From the NCBI GenBank assembly GCA_038225855.1, contig JBBRQU010000006.1, positions 1-64,000 of the forward strand: a DNA stretch of 64,000 nucleotides, written 5' to 3'. Within the stretch, counting starts at the first letter, position 1. Each line of letters begins with the position of its first letter. The DNA is from CAHJXF01 sp038225855. GTDB lineage: Bacteria > Pseudomonadota > Gammaproteobacteria > Burkholderiales > Burkholderiaceae_D. Position numbers and translations under genes: made by a program. The notes beneath the pieces are model-generated. The model saw only the letters and a program-made list of their open reading frames with translations. It was not told the DNA's origin and searched no databases. Shown piece after piece: positions 52,960 through 61,438 of the stretch.

Positions 52960-54549
52960 GTGCTTTCCACCGCCAACATCACCATGCAATTCGGCCCCAA
53001 GCCGCTCTTCGAGAACATCTCGGTCAAGTTCGGGGAAGGCAATCGCTATGGCCTGATCGGTGCGAACGGCTGCGGAAAATCGACCTTCATGAAGATTCTG
53101 GGCGGCGACCTCGAGTCGTCGGCGGGAACGGTCATGCTCGATTCCGGCGAGCGCCTGGGCAAGCTCAGGCAGGACCAGTTCGCGTTCGAAGACATGCGCG
53201 TGCTGGACGTCGTGATGATGGGCCACGCCGAGATGTGGGCCGCCATGACCGAGCGCGACGCGATCTACGCGAATCCCGATGCGAGCGACGACGCCTATAT
53301 GCACGCGGCAGAACTCGAAGCGAAGTTCGCCGAGTTCGATGGCTACACGGCGGAAGCGCGTGCGGGTGAACTGCTGCTCGGCGCCGGGATACCGAGCGAG
53401 CAGCATCAAGGCCCGATGAGTTCAGTCGCACCCGGTTGGAAACTACGCGTGCTGCTCGCGCAGGCGCTGTTCTCGAATCCCGACATCCTGCTGCTCGACG
53501 AGCCGACCAACAACCTCGACATCAACAGCATCCGCTGGCTCGAAGACGTGCTCAACGCGCGCTCGTCGACGATGATCATCATCAGCCACGATCGCCACTT
53601 CCTCAATCAGGTGTGCACGCACATGGCTGACATGGATTACGGCAAGCTCACCGTATGGCCGGGCACTTACGACGACTACATGCTGGCGTCGGTGCAGGCC
53701 AAGGAACGCCAGGCCGCCGCCAACACGAAGGCGAAGGAACGCGTCGCCGATCTGCAGGATTTCGTGCGCCGCTTCTCGGCCAACAAGTCCAAGGCGCGTC
53801 AGGCGACCAGTCGCATGAAGATGATCGACAAGATCAAGATCGAGGACTTCAAGCCGTCGAGCCGACAGAATCCGTACATCCGATTCGAAGGCGAAAAGAA
53901 ACTGCATCGCCTTGCGGTGGAGGTGCAGCATCTCTCGAAGGCCTACGACAAGCCGGTCATCTCCAACTTCGACATCATGGTCGAGGCCGGCGAAAAGATC
54001 GCGATCGTGGGCGAGAACGGCGCAGGCAAGACGACGCTGCTGTCGTGCGCGGCACAGGTCGTCGAACCCGATCGCGGACTCGTCAAGTGGGCCGAGAATG
54101 CCAATCCCGGACTGATGCCGCAGGACCCGAGCGAATATTTCGACAGTGAAGAATCCCTCACCGACTGGATGGGCCGGTGGACGCAGGAAGGCGACGACGA
54201 TCAGGCAGTGCGCAGCATGCTCGGCCGGCTCCTGTTCTCGGGCGACGAAGTCAAGAAGCCGGTCAAGGTGTTGTCGGGCGGCGAGAAGGGCCGCATGATG
54301 TTCGGCAAGCTGATGCTCGGCCGGCACAACGTGCTGCTGATGGACGAGCCCACCAACCACATGGACATGGAGTCGATCGAGTCGTTGAATCTCGCGCTCG
54401 ACAAATACAAGGGCACCTTGCTGTTCGTCTCGCATGACCGCGAGTTCGTCAACTCGCTTGCGACGCGCGTGCTCGAAATCAAATCCCAGGGCATCGTCGA
54501 TTTCCAGGGCAGCTACGATGAGTATCTGACTACGCAAGGGGTCGAATGA
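52960..54549 (+). CDS. ybiT: ABC-F family ATPase (YbiT type)
   Basis: 529 aa, GTG start. ABC-F proteins bind the ribosomal E site and rescue or regulate translation; they have no membrane domain. Two ABC modules: Walker A GANGCGKS (34-41) and GENGAGKT (about 352-359); Walker B LLLDEPTNNLD and LLMDEPTNHMD; second signature LSGGEKGRMMFGKLML. The first module carries VAPGWKLRVLLAQAL, as in YbiT. A charged linker with KERVADLQDFVRRFSANKSK joins the modules. The N-terminus (STANITMQFGPKPLFENISV) matches YbiT closely. Confidence 0.94.
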   Translation: MLSTANITMQFGPKPLFENISVKFGEGNRYGLIGANGCGKSTFMKILGGDLESSAGTVMLDSGERLGKLRQDQFAFEDMRVLDVVMMGHAEMWAAMTERDAIYANPDASDDAYMHAAELEAKFAEFDGYTAEARAGELLLGAGIPSEQHQGPMSSVAPGWKLRVLLAQALFSNPDILLLDEPTNNLDINSIRWLEDVLNARSSTMIIISHDRHFLNQVCTHMADMDYGKLTVWPGTYDDYMLASVQAKERQAAANTKAKERVADLQDFVRRFSANKSKARQATSRMKMIDKIKIEDFKPSSRQNPYIRFEGEKKLHRLAVEVQHLSKAYDKPVISNFDIMVEAGEKIAIVGENGAGKTTLLSCAAQVVEPDRGLVKWAENANPGLMPQDPSEYFDSEESLTDWMGRWTQEGDDDQAVRSMLGRLLFSGDEVKKPVKVLSGGEKGRMMFGKLMLGRHNVLLMDEPTNHMDMESIESLNLALDKYKGTLLFVSHDREFVNSLATRVLEIKSQGIVDFQGSYDEYLTTQGVE

Positions 54550-54598
54550 GTGACGCGGCGAGACTTGCCGCATTCGAAATCGACATGACGCATCGTCA

Positions 54599-56002
54599 AT
54601 GAAAATCACGCACATAGCACACGCTTGCATTCTGGTCGAAGCAGGCGGCGTCACCATACTTTCCGATCCGTGGTGGAAAGGCCCTTGCTTCGGAGCGCAA
54701 TGGTGGGTTTATCCCCGCCCGCATCTTGCGGCTATCGTCGACGCGCGAATCGACTACATCTACATTTCTCACGGACATCATGATCATCTGCACCCGGGGA
54801 CATTGAGGGCATTTGCTCCGAGCGCAACAATTCTGGTTTCCGCGCATACCGGATTGACGCGTTCATTGCAGGAACTTGGCTTCGAAGTCATCGAAGTCGG
54901 GGAAAACGAAGCGGTGAAGCTGGGAGATTCCGGCGTTGAATGTCGTATCCTTCCGACGCACGGCGACGATACCTTGATGACCTTGACCGACGGCAGCAGT
55001 GTTTGCGTGAATATCAACGACGCGTTGCATTCGGCGCCAGACGACGTGCAATCTCGATTCATCGGGCGGCTCAATAATCTTCATCCGCAGATCGATTATC
55101 TATTTTGTGGTTACGGGGTCGCATCTCATTTTCCGAATTGCTATGTCATTCCGGGAAAAGATCATGAGCAGACGGCGCTCAAGCGACAGCAATATTTCAA
55201 CCGCAAATGGGCCATGCTGATACATGGACTCAATACCCGTTTTGCATTTCCGTTCGCGGCGGATGTGATCTTTCTGGAAAAAGACCTCTTCTGGGCGAAC
55301 AAGATTACCCATAATGGCGAAAGACCTGGAACCGCTTTCCAGCAGCTCTATCCAGACTCATCGGTCGAGGTCGTCGATATCGCTCCGGGGTTTACCATCG
55401 AGAACGGAAAGATAACCAATCCTGTATTACGCGTGCCGCTCGACGATTCAGCGATCACTCAGGGGTATTCCGAGGAGATAGCGAGGGCCAACCGTTATGG
55501 CAGCGCCGATGCCGCCCAAATTGCCGAAGTGAAACTCCTGCTTGAACAGAATCTCGCAGCGTGGGGTGATTATCTTCTGGATTTTCCCGACGATTACCGG
55601 TTTTTGATCCGTTTCCGTGGAGGGAATCATGGAATTGCGGTAAACAAGCGTGGGCGGAAGATACTGCTTCAGGAAATAAGGACCATCAACGCGCTCGACT
55701 ACGATGTCATTTATACGACGCGGGTATCGTACTTGAAGTGGGCCATGACGCAGGTTTTCGGGGATGAAATCCTGTTTGTCGGTTCCGGTGGAATCTTCGA
55801 ATTCAGAGATCAGCGAGACGCCATCCGGAATCTGCATCGCGAGCTGATCCATTTATTGAAAAAGCCCGATTCAAAAAAACCGGTCCGCAGGAAATTGAAG
55901 CCCTATTTCGTCAGGCGCAGTAAAGAGGTCGTCAAGAAACTATTGGGGCGACAAGAGATGGATCTGTACGACCTGGCCACCTGGACGGTGTTTTCGAAGT
56001 GA
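54599..56002 (+). CDS. metallo-beta-lactamase-fold hydrolase, long form
   Basis: 467 aa. N-terminal MBL domain with ITHIAHACILVEAGGVTILS and DPWW, and the metal motif SHGHHDHLHP (His58, His60, Asp62, His63). The motif order resembles UlaG or the MBL half of CMP-sialic acid hydroxylase rather than beta-lactamases. About 200 further residues after the MBL core have no recognised domain; the C-terminal tail is very basic. No signal peptide. G+C is lower than in neighbours (a line at 55141 counts 28 of 60). Substrate unknown. It lies between ybiT and an aldehyde dehydrogenase gene. Confidence 0.82.
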   Translation: MKITHIAHACILVEAGGVTILSDPWWKGPCFGAQWWVYPRPHLAAIVDARIDYIYISHGHHDHLHPGTLRAFAPSATILVSAHTGLTRSLQELGFEVIEVGENEAVKLGDSGVECRILPTHGDDTLMTLTDGSSVCVNINDALHSAPDDVQSRFIGRLNNLHPQIDYLFCGYGVASHFPNCYVIPGKDHEQTALKRQQYFNRKWAMLIHGLNTRFAFPFAADVIFLEKDLFWANKITHNGERPGTAFQQLYPDSSVEVVDIAPGFTIENGKITNPVLRVPLDDSAITQGYSEEIARANRYGSADAAQIAEVKLLLEQNLAAWGDYLLDFPDDYRFLIRFRGGNHGIAVNKRGRKILLQEIRTINALDYDVIYTTRVSYLKWAMTQVFGDEILFVGSGGIFEFRDQRDAIRNLHRELIHLLKKPDSKKPVRRKLKPYFVRRSKEVVKKLLGRQEMDLYDLATWTVFSK

Positions 56003-56036
56003 TTCCCGGATTTACTCTTTGGATGGTATTCATCTC

Positions 56037-57488
56037 ATGAAAATTTTCGACAAGCTTTATATCGGCGGCCAATGGGTCGCCCCGCACGGCAAGGGAACCA
56101 TCGACGCCGATCACGCTGCGACCGAAGAGGCGATCACGCGTATTCCGGAGGGTGACGAAGCCGATGTCGATGCAGCAGTCGCCGCGGCGCGCGCTGCTTT
56201 CGATGGGTGGTCGAACACGCCGGTCGCGACGCGCGCCGAGGCCTTGCGCAGGATCTCGGCCGCACTGGCAGCGCGCGCGGACGACATTGCGATGGCGATC
56301 GCGACCGAAGTCGGCATGCCGTTGAAGCTCGCGCGCCGCATCCAGACCGACGGGCCGGTCGCGAACTGGGCTGCGTATGCGAAGGTCGCGGAGAGCTTTG
56401 AGTTCGAGAAACGTGTCGGCTCATCGCTGGTGATTCGCGAGGCTATCGGTGTCGTTGGCTGCATCACGCCTTGGAATTTTCCGTTGAACCAGATCACGTT
56501 GAAGGTCGCGCCCGCGATTGCTTCGGGATGCACGGTCGTGTTGAAACCATCCGAGGTCGCTCCGACCGTAGCGTTCATTCTGGCCGAAGCGATCGATTCG
56601 GCCGGTTTGCCCAAAGGGGTCTTCAACCTCGTGACGGGATATGGCCCGGTGGTCGGCGAGGCGCTCGCGAAGCATCCCGAGGTCGACATGATTTCGTTCA
56701 CCGGCTCGACGCGTGCAGGTCGTCGCGTAGGGGAAGTCGCGGCTCAGACCATCAAGCGCGTCGCGCTCGAATTGGGCGGCAAGTCGGCGTCGGTGATTCT
56801 CGACGACGCTGATTTTGCGACTGCCATCAAAGGTACGATCGGCAACTGCTATCTCAATTCGGGACAGGCGTGCATCGCGCAAACGCGCATGCTGGTACCC
56901 GCCGCGCGCTTCGACGAAGCCAAGGTCCTCGCGCGACAAGTCGCCGAAGGATTCACGGTCGGTGACCCGCTCGGTGAAGGGTCGAGACTCGGCCCGCTGG
57001 TGTCGGGTACGCAGCGCGATCGCGTTGTGAGCCTCATCAACAAGGCGCTGAAGGAGGGTGCCGAGCTCGTGACCGGCGGCGCTGACGCGCCCTTCGAGAA
57101 GGGTTACTTCGTCAAGCCCACGGTGTTCGCGACCACCGATTCGAAATCCACCATCGCGCAGGAAGAAGTGTTCGGCCCCGTGCTGACGATCCTGCCTTAT
57201 GCCGACGAAGACGAAGCCGTGCGCATCGCCAACGACTCGCCCTACGGTCTGGGCGGCGGCGTATGGGGCGAGGAAGAGCACGCGATCAAGGTCGCGCGCC
57301 GCATCCGCACCGGCCAGATCGACATCAACGGCGGTCCCTACAATCCGCGCGCGCCCTTCGGCGGCTACAAGCAATCGGGCAATGGCCGCGAGAGCGGCGT
57401 CTATGGCTTCGAGGAATTTCTCGAGTACAAGTCGCTGCAGTTGAAGCCGCAACCCAGGCCGGTCGAGGAAACGCCGAAGGTCGCTTGA
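56037..57488 (+). CDS. aldehyde dehydrogenase family protein
   Basis: 483 aa. NAD(P)-dependent oxidation of an aldehyde to the acid. Catalytic Cys279 in NSGQACIAQTRML and general base Glu245 in ALELGGKSASVIL; coenzyme-binding ITPWNFPLNQITLKVAPAI and FTGSTRAGRRVGE; C-terminal PFGGYKQSGNGRE. The ATG at 56037 starts the family N-terminus (KLYIGGQWVAP). Close to the NAD-dependent ALDH group acting on medium or aromatic aldehydes, but the substrate cannot be assigned. The next gene is more than 100 bases away across an inverted-repeat element. Confidence 0.92.
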   Translation: MKIFDKLYIGGQWVAPHGKGTIDADHAATEEAITRIPEGDEADVDAAVAAARAAFDGWSNTPVATRAEALRRISAALAARADDIAMAIATEVGMPLKLARRIQTDGPVANWAAYAKVAESFEFEKRVGSSLVIREAIGVVGCITPWNFPLNQITLKVAPAIASGCTVVLKPSEVAPTVAFILAEAIDSAGLPKGVFNLVTGYGPVVGEALAKHPEVDMISFTGSTRAGRRVGEVAAQTIKRVALELGGKSASVILDDADFATAIKGTIGNCYLNSGQACIAQTRMLVPAARFDEAKVLARQVAEGFTVGDPLGEGSRLGPLVSGTQRDRVVSLINKALKEGAELVTGGADAPFEKGYFVKPTVFATTDSKSTIAQEEVFGPVLTILPYADEDEAVRIANDSPYGLGGGVWGEEEHAIKVARRIRTGQIDINGGPYNPRAPFGGYKQSGNGRESGVYGFEEFLEYKSLQLKPQPRPVEETPKVA

Positions 57489-57490
57489 TC

Positions 57491-57580
57491 CTTGTCATCC
57501 CGATGAGCGCAGCGAAGAGGCATCTCATCCGCGTCGCATTCAGCGGGCGATGACATTCCTCATTCATTCGGAATGACAAG
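57491..57580. repeat. 90-base element with 16-base inverted ends
   Basis: Starts cttgtcatcccgatga and ends tcattcggaatgacaag; these ends are inverted copies with two mismatches. It fills the gap between the aldehyde dehydrogenase and the acylase gene. It differs from the REP-like family and resembles small non-coding inverted-repeat (MITE-type) elements. Only one copy was seen in the window. Confidence 0.75.
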
Positions 57581-57611
57581 CGACTGTTCGATGCGTTCAA
57601 GAGCGTGCTGA

Positions 57612-60119
57612 ATGCGACACGTCGGAAGGTTCGTCCTGTGGTTGATTGCGATCATCGCCTTGATCGCGATCGTCGCCGCCTTCGTCTATCGCCGACTCAC
57701 GCTGCCGAAGATCGATGGCGGATTGACCATCGCGGGTCTGTCCGCGCCGGTCGATGTGGTGCGCGATGCCCAGGGCATTCCGCACATCTATGCCGCCAGC
57801 GATGACGACGCGTGGTTCGCGCTCGGCTTCGCGCACGCCCAGGATCGTCTCTGGCAGATGGAGATGAACCGGCGCACCGCCGCCGGTCGACTCTCCGAAG
57901 TGCTCGGGCGGGGTGCGCTCGATACCGATCGCTTTTTGCGAACGCTCGGCGTCTATCGCAATGCCGAGGCGATAGCAGCCAATCTTGACGAGCGCACGCG
58001 ACGCGCGCTCGCGCGCTATGCGGCGGGAGTCAATGCGAATCTCGAAGAGCGCAAGCAGCGTCCGCGCTTCGCGTTGCCTCCTGAATTTTTGTTGGCCGGC
58101 GCGCCATTCCCCGAGCCGTGGAAACCGGCCGATTCATTGGGATGGACCACGATGATGGCGTGGGATCTGTCGACCAACTGGTCCAGCGAGTTGATGCGCA
58201 TGCGGCTCTCGCAGCGGTTGACGAAGCAGCAGATCGACGAGTTGTTGCCGCCCTATCCTGGCAACTCAGCAGGCAATCCTCGCATCGACGGGAGCGGCAC
58301 GAAGTTCGATGCGGCGCCCGACGCGCCGCTCGCGACCGCCGACTACACGGCCCTGTATCGGAGCCTGAAAGGCGAGGGCGCTGCGTTGTCCGATGCGGCT
58401 GCATCCTTGATCGCGCTCGCGCCGCCCAGCCACGTCGAAGGCAAGGGCTCGAACAACTGGGCCGTGTCGGGCGCTCGCACGGTCTCGGGCAAGCCATTGC
58501 TCGCCAACGATCCGCATCTCGCGTTGTCGGCGCCTTCGATCTGGTACATGGCACATCTGTCGTCGCACGATCTGAACGTGATCGGCGCGACGCTGCCCGG
58601 CATCCCGTTCGTGGTGATCGGCCGCAATGCGCGCATCGGTTGGGGCTTGACCAACACGGGGCCCGATACGCAGGACCTCTACATCGAGGAGCTGCGCGAC
58701 AACAACGGCCAGACCGAAGCGCGAACGCCCGATGGATGGCAGCCGCTGGCTACGCTCACCGAAGTGATCCGCGTGAAGGGCGAAGCCGACGTGACGATGG
58801 TCGTGCGCACATCCAGACACGGGCCGCTGATCTCGGATGTCTCGCGCGCGGCCACCGATGCAACGCGTCAGATCGGCAATCGCAAATATGCGATCGCGTT
58901 TCAATGGGTCGCGTTGCGCGATGACGACAAGACCATGCAAGCCGGCTTCGCAATCGATCGCGCGAGCGACTGGCCGAGCTTCGTCGCGGCGGTCCGCGAC
59001 TTTCATTCGCCACAGCAGAACTTCGTCTATGGGGATGTGGACGGCAACATCGGCTTCATCGCGCCGGGCCGCGTTCCGCTTCGCAAGCCCGGCAACGATC
59101 TCAAGGGACAGGCACCCGCGCCCGGCTGGGACGCGCGCTACGACTGGGATGGATTCATTGCCTTCGAAGATCTGCCGCAACGCTTGAATCCGCCCGAGGG
59201 TCGCATCGTCACTGCGAACCACAAGGTCGTCGCCGATGACTACGGTCCCTATCTCACGTCCGAATGGGCGCCGCCGTTTCGCGCGCGACGCATCGAAGAG
59301 TTGCTCGACGCGACGCCGCGCCACGACCTGTCGAGCTTCGCAAAAATACAGGGCGACGTGCGATCGCTGGCCGCGGTTCGACTGCTGCCCCTGCTGTTGA
59401 AGACGCTTCCCGCGAACGACGCCGCGAAGGATGTGATCGCGCGGCTCTCGACATGGGACGGCACGATGAGCGCCGATCGTCCGGAGCCGCTGATCTTCGC
59501 GGCATGGATGCGCGAACTCACGCGTCTGGTCACGCGCGACGAGCTCGGCGCCGATCTGTTCGCCGACTATTGGGATCAGCGCACGGTCTTCATGATCAAC
59601 GTGCTTTCGAATCGCGACGGCCAGGGGCGCTGGTGCGATGACATCGCGACTCCGGCCGTCGAGACCTGCGAAGAAATGCAGCGCAGGGCGCTCGATCTCG
59701 CGCTCGCCGATCTCACGCGCCGCATCGGGCCAGACCGCAATCAATGGCGCTGGGATGTGCTGCATGTCGCGCGTTCCGAGCATCGACCTTTCGCGCGCGT
59801 GTCGCCGCTGGCCCGCATATTCGATTTGCGCGTGCCTGTTGGTGGCGACACCAACACCGTCAATGTCGCTGGCTACACGATTCGCAACGAGGACGAGCCG
59901 TTCGTCGATCGTCACGGGCCCAGCCTGCGGCAGATCATCGACTTCAACGACCTCGAGCAGTCGCGCTTCATTCAGTCGACGGGTCAGTCGGGCGATCGGT
60001 TGTCGCCGCTCTATTCGAATTTCGTCAAGCGGTGGGCCGTGGTGGAGTCGCTGCCGATGCGCATGCATCGCGCCGAAGTCGAAGAGGGCGCGCGCGGCAC
60101 ATTGCACATGAAGCCCTGA
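57612..60119 (+). CDS. penicillin acylase family protein (Ntn hydrolase)
   Basis: 835 aa. Amide hydrolase made as a precursor and cut into alpha and beta chains. N-terminal membrane anchor or signal (about 6-26), alpha chain with GIPHIYAASDDDAWFALGFA and HAQDRLWQMEMNRR, and the autocleavage site EGKGSNNWAVSG, giving Ser280 as N-terminal nucleophile of the beta chain. ANDPHL follows, as in the family. Substrates may be acyl-homoserine lactones, penicillins or cyclic lipopeptides; quorum quenching acylases share this fold, but the assignment is open. Confidence 0.92.
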   Translation: MRHVGRFVLWLIAIIALIAIVAAFVYRRLTLPKIDGGLTIAGLSAPVDVVRDAQGIPHIYAASDDDAWFALGFAHAQDRLWQMEMNRRTAAGRLSEVLGRGALDTDRFLRTLGVYRNAEAIAANLDERTRRALARYAAGVNANLEERKQRPRFALPPEFLLAGAPFPEPWKPADSLGWTTMMAWDLSTNWSSELMRMRLSQRLTKQQIDELLPPYPGNSAGNPRIDGSGTKFDAAPDAPLATADYTALYRSLKGEGAALSDAAASLIALAPPSHVEGKGSNNWAVSGARTVSGKPLLANDPHLALSAPSIWYMAHLSSHDLNVIGATLPGIPFVVIGRNARIGWGLTNTGPDTQDLYIEELRDNNGQTEARTPDGWQPLATLTEVIRVKGEADVTMVVRTSRHGPLISDVSRAATDATRQIGNRKYAIAFQWVALRDDDKTMQAGFAIDRASDWPSFVAAVRDFHSPQQNFVYGDVDGNIGFIAPGRVPLRKPGNDLKGQAPAPGWDARYDWDGFIAFEDLPQRLNPPEGRIVTANHKVVADDYGPYLTSEWAPPFRARRIEELLDATPRHDLSSFAKIQGDVRSLAAVRLLPLLLKTLPANDAAKDVIARLSTWDGTMSADRPEPLIFAAWMRELTRLVTRDELGADLFADYWDQRTVFMINVLSNRDGQGRWCDDIATPAVETCEEMQRRALDLALADLTRRIGPDRNQWRWDVLHVARSEHRPFARVSPLARIFDLRVPVGGDTNTVNVAGYTIRNEDEPFVDRHGPSLRQIIDFNDLEQSRFIQSTGQSGDRLSPLYSNFVKRWAVVESLPMRMHRAEVEEGARGTLHMKP

Positions 60120-60147
60120 AACCGGCTCCCGGCACGAATCGCGCGTC

Positions 60148-61278
60148 TCATTCGATCAACGCCGTTCCCCGGGGGTCCGCTTCGCGCGCAAGCGCCGCCG
60201 GTGCGATGTCGGGCATCCGTCCTGCTTCGTCCGACGTGGCTTCGCGAAAGAACACCATCAAGAGGACGAGGATCACCGGGCCGATCACCAGTCCCACGAC
60301 GCCCATCGAGATCACGCCGCCGAAGATGCCGAAGATGATCGCAAGGAAGGGGAGGCTGGTGCCCCCCTTGATGAGAATCGGACGGATGGTGTAGTCGACT
60401 CCGAGCACGACGACCAGCCCGACCACGAAGACCGCGATGGCCGCGAAGGTTTCGCCGCTGGCGCCCAGTCCGATGCCGATGATCGCGAGAAGCAGCGGCG
60501 CTGCGCCCGGCACGAATGCAAGAATCGCCAGGGCTGTACCGAGCAACACCGCGGAAGGAACGCCCGCGAGGTAGAGCACGTTGGAGAGTACGATCGCTTC
60601 GGCAAAGCCGACGATCACGAGCCCGTTCACCGCCGCGCGCAACGCCTGCGGCACGCGGATGACGTATTCGCTCCAGCGCTTGCCGAGCCAGCGATTGCCG
60701 ATCGCGCCGATGCGTTCGATCAGTTGCGGACCATCGCGATAAAAAAAGTAGAGCACCCACAACGCGAAGAAGAGGGTCGCGATGCGGCCCGCCAGGCCGA
60801 TCAGAAAAAACTGCGCCGCCGCCTGCACGATGTCGATCTTGGTGGACAGGGTCATGCGCAAGACGGTCGAGAGCTGGTTGGGCGCGCCCAGATAGAGGTC
60901 CCATCGCTCACGCAGGAAGGTGCCGATCCACGGCAAGCGGCTCAACCAATCGGGCGCGGCCGCGCCCTGCGCATCGACGCGCACGAGATACGACGCGACC
61001 ATCACGATGTCCTGCGTCACGAACACGATCAATAGCACCATGGGGCCGACCAGCAGCACGCAGATCAACGCTGTGGTCAGTGCCGATGCGATCTTGCGGC
61101 GACCGCCGCAATGCGTTTCGATACGCAGGTAGAGCGGCCACGAAGCGATCGCGATGATGGCCGCCCAGATGATCGCGAGCAGAAAGGGCTTGAGTACGAC
61201 GAAGGCGCCCGCGAGGATCAGGCAGGTGAACAGGATGCTGACGATCTGCTTGCCCGACAGTTTTCTTTCCACGCTCAT
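60148..61278 (-). CDS. AI-2E family transporter
   Basis: 376 aa, multi-spanning membrane protein (DUF20/PurR-regulated permease family), about 7-8 helices. Family patterns: LKPFLLAIIWAAIIAIASWP at the N-terminus, LYFFYRDGPQLIERIGAIGN in the centre, and the C-terminal stretch DYTIRPILIKGGTSLPFLAI with GVVGLVIGPVIL. Members export autoinducer-2 or act in Na+/H+ exchange; the substrate here is unknown. Start ATG at 61278 follows a weak AACAGGA; the frame continues upstream into the neighbouring terminator and is not credible there. Confidence 0.9.
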   Translation of the reverse strand: MSVERKLSGKQIVSILFTCLILAGAFVVLKPFLLAIIWAAIIAIASWPLYLRIETHCGGRRKIASALTTALICVLLVGPMVLLIVFVTQDIVMVASYLVRVDAQGAAAPDWLSRLPWIGTFLRERWDLYLGAPNQLSTVLRMTLSTKIDIVQAAAQFFLIGLAGRIATLFFALWVLYFFYRDGPQLIERIGAIGNRWLGKRWSEYVIRVPQALRAAVNGLVIVGFAEAIVLSNVLYLAGVPSAVLLGTALAILAFVPGAAPLLLAIIGIGLGASGETFAAIAVFVVGLVVVLGVDYTIRPILIKGGTSLPFLAIIFGIFGGVISMGVVGLVIGPVILVLLMVFFREATSDEAGRMPDIAPAALAREADPRGTALIE

Positions 61279-61355
61279 GATTCCTGTTGGGGATGTCGAG
61301 GGGCCTGCGACGCGCGAATGAAGACAATGAAGCATATACAAGCTCAGTCCTCGAA

Positions 61356-61383
61356 CAAAAAAGGGTGGACCGAAGTCCACCCT
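61356..61383 (-). terminator. intrinsic terminator with UUCG tetraloop
   Basis: Read on the minus strand: AGGGTGGAC, TTCG loop, GTCCACCCT, then a T-run. The nine-pair stem is perfect and closed by C(UUCG)G, one of the most stable RNA loops. It ends the DUF6351-like gene about 55 bases after its stop codon. Confidence 0.92.
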
Positions 61384-61438
61384 GATTGATGCTGTCGCGA
61401 CCGTGCCGTGAGCTGCGGCTCGGTCGCGTTGAAGAGCC

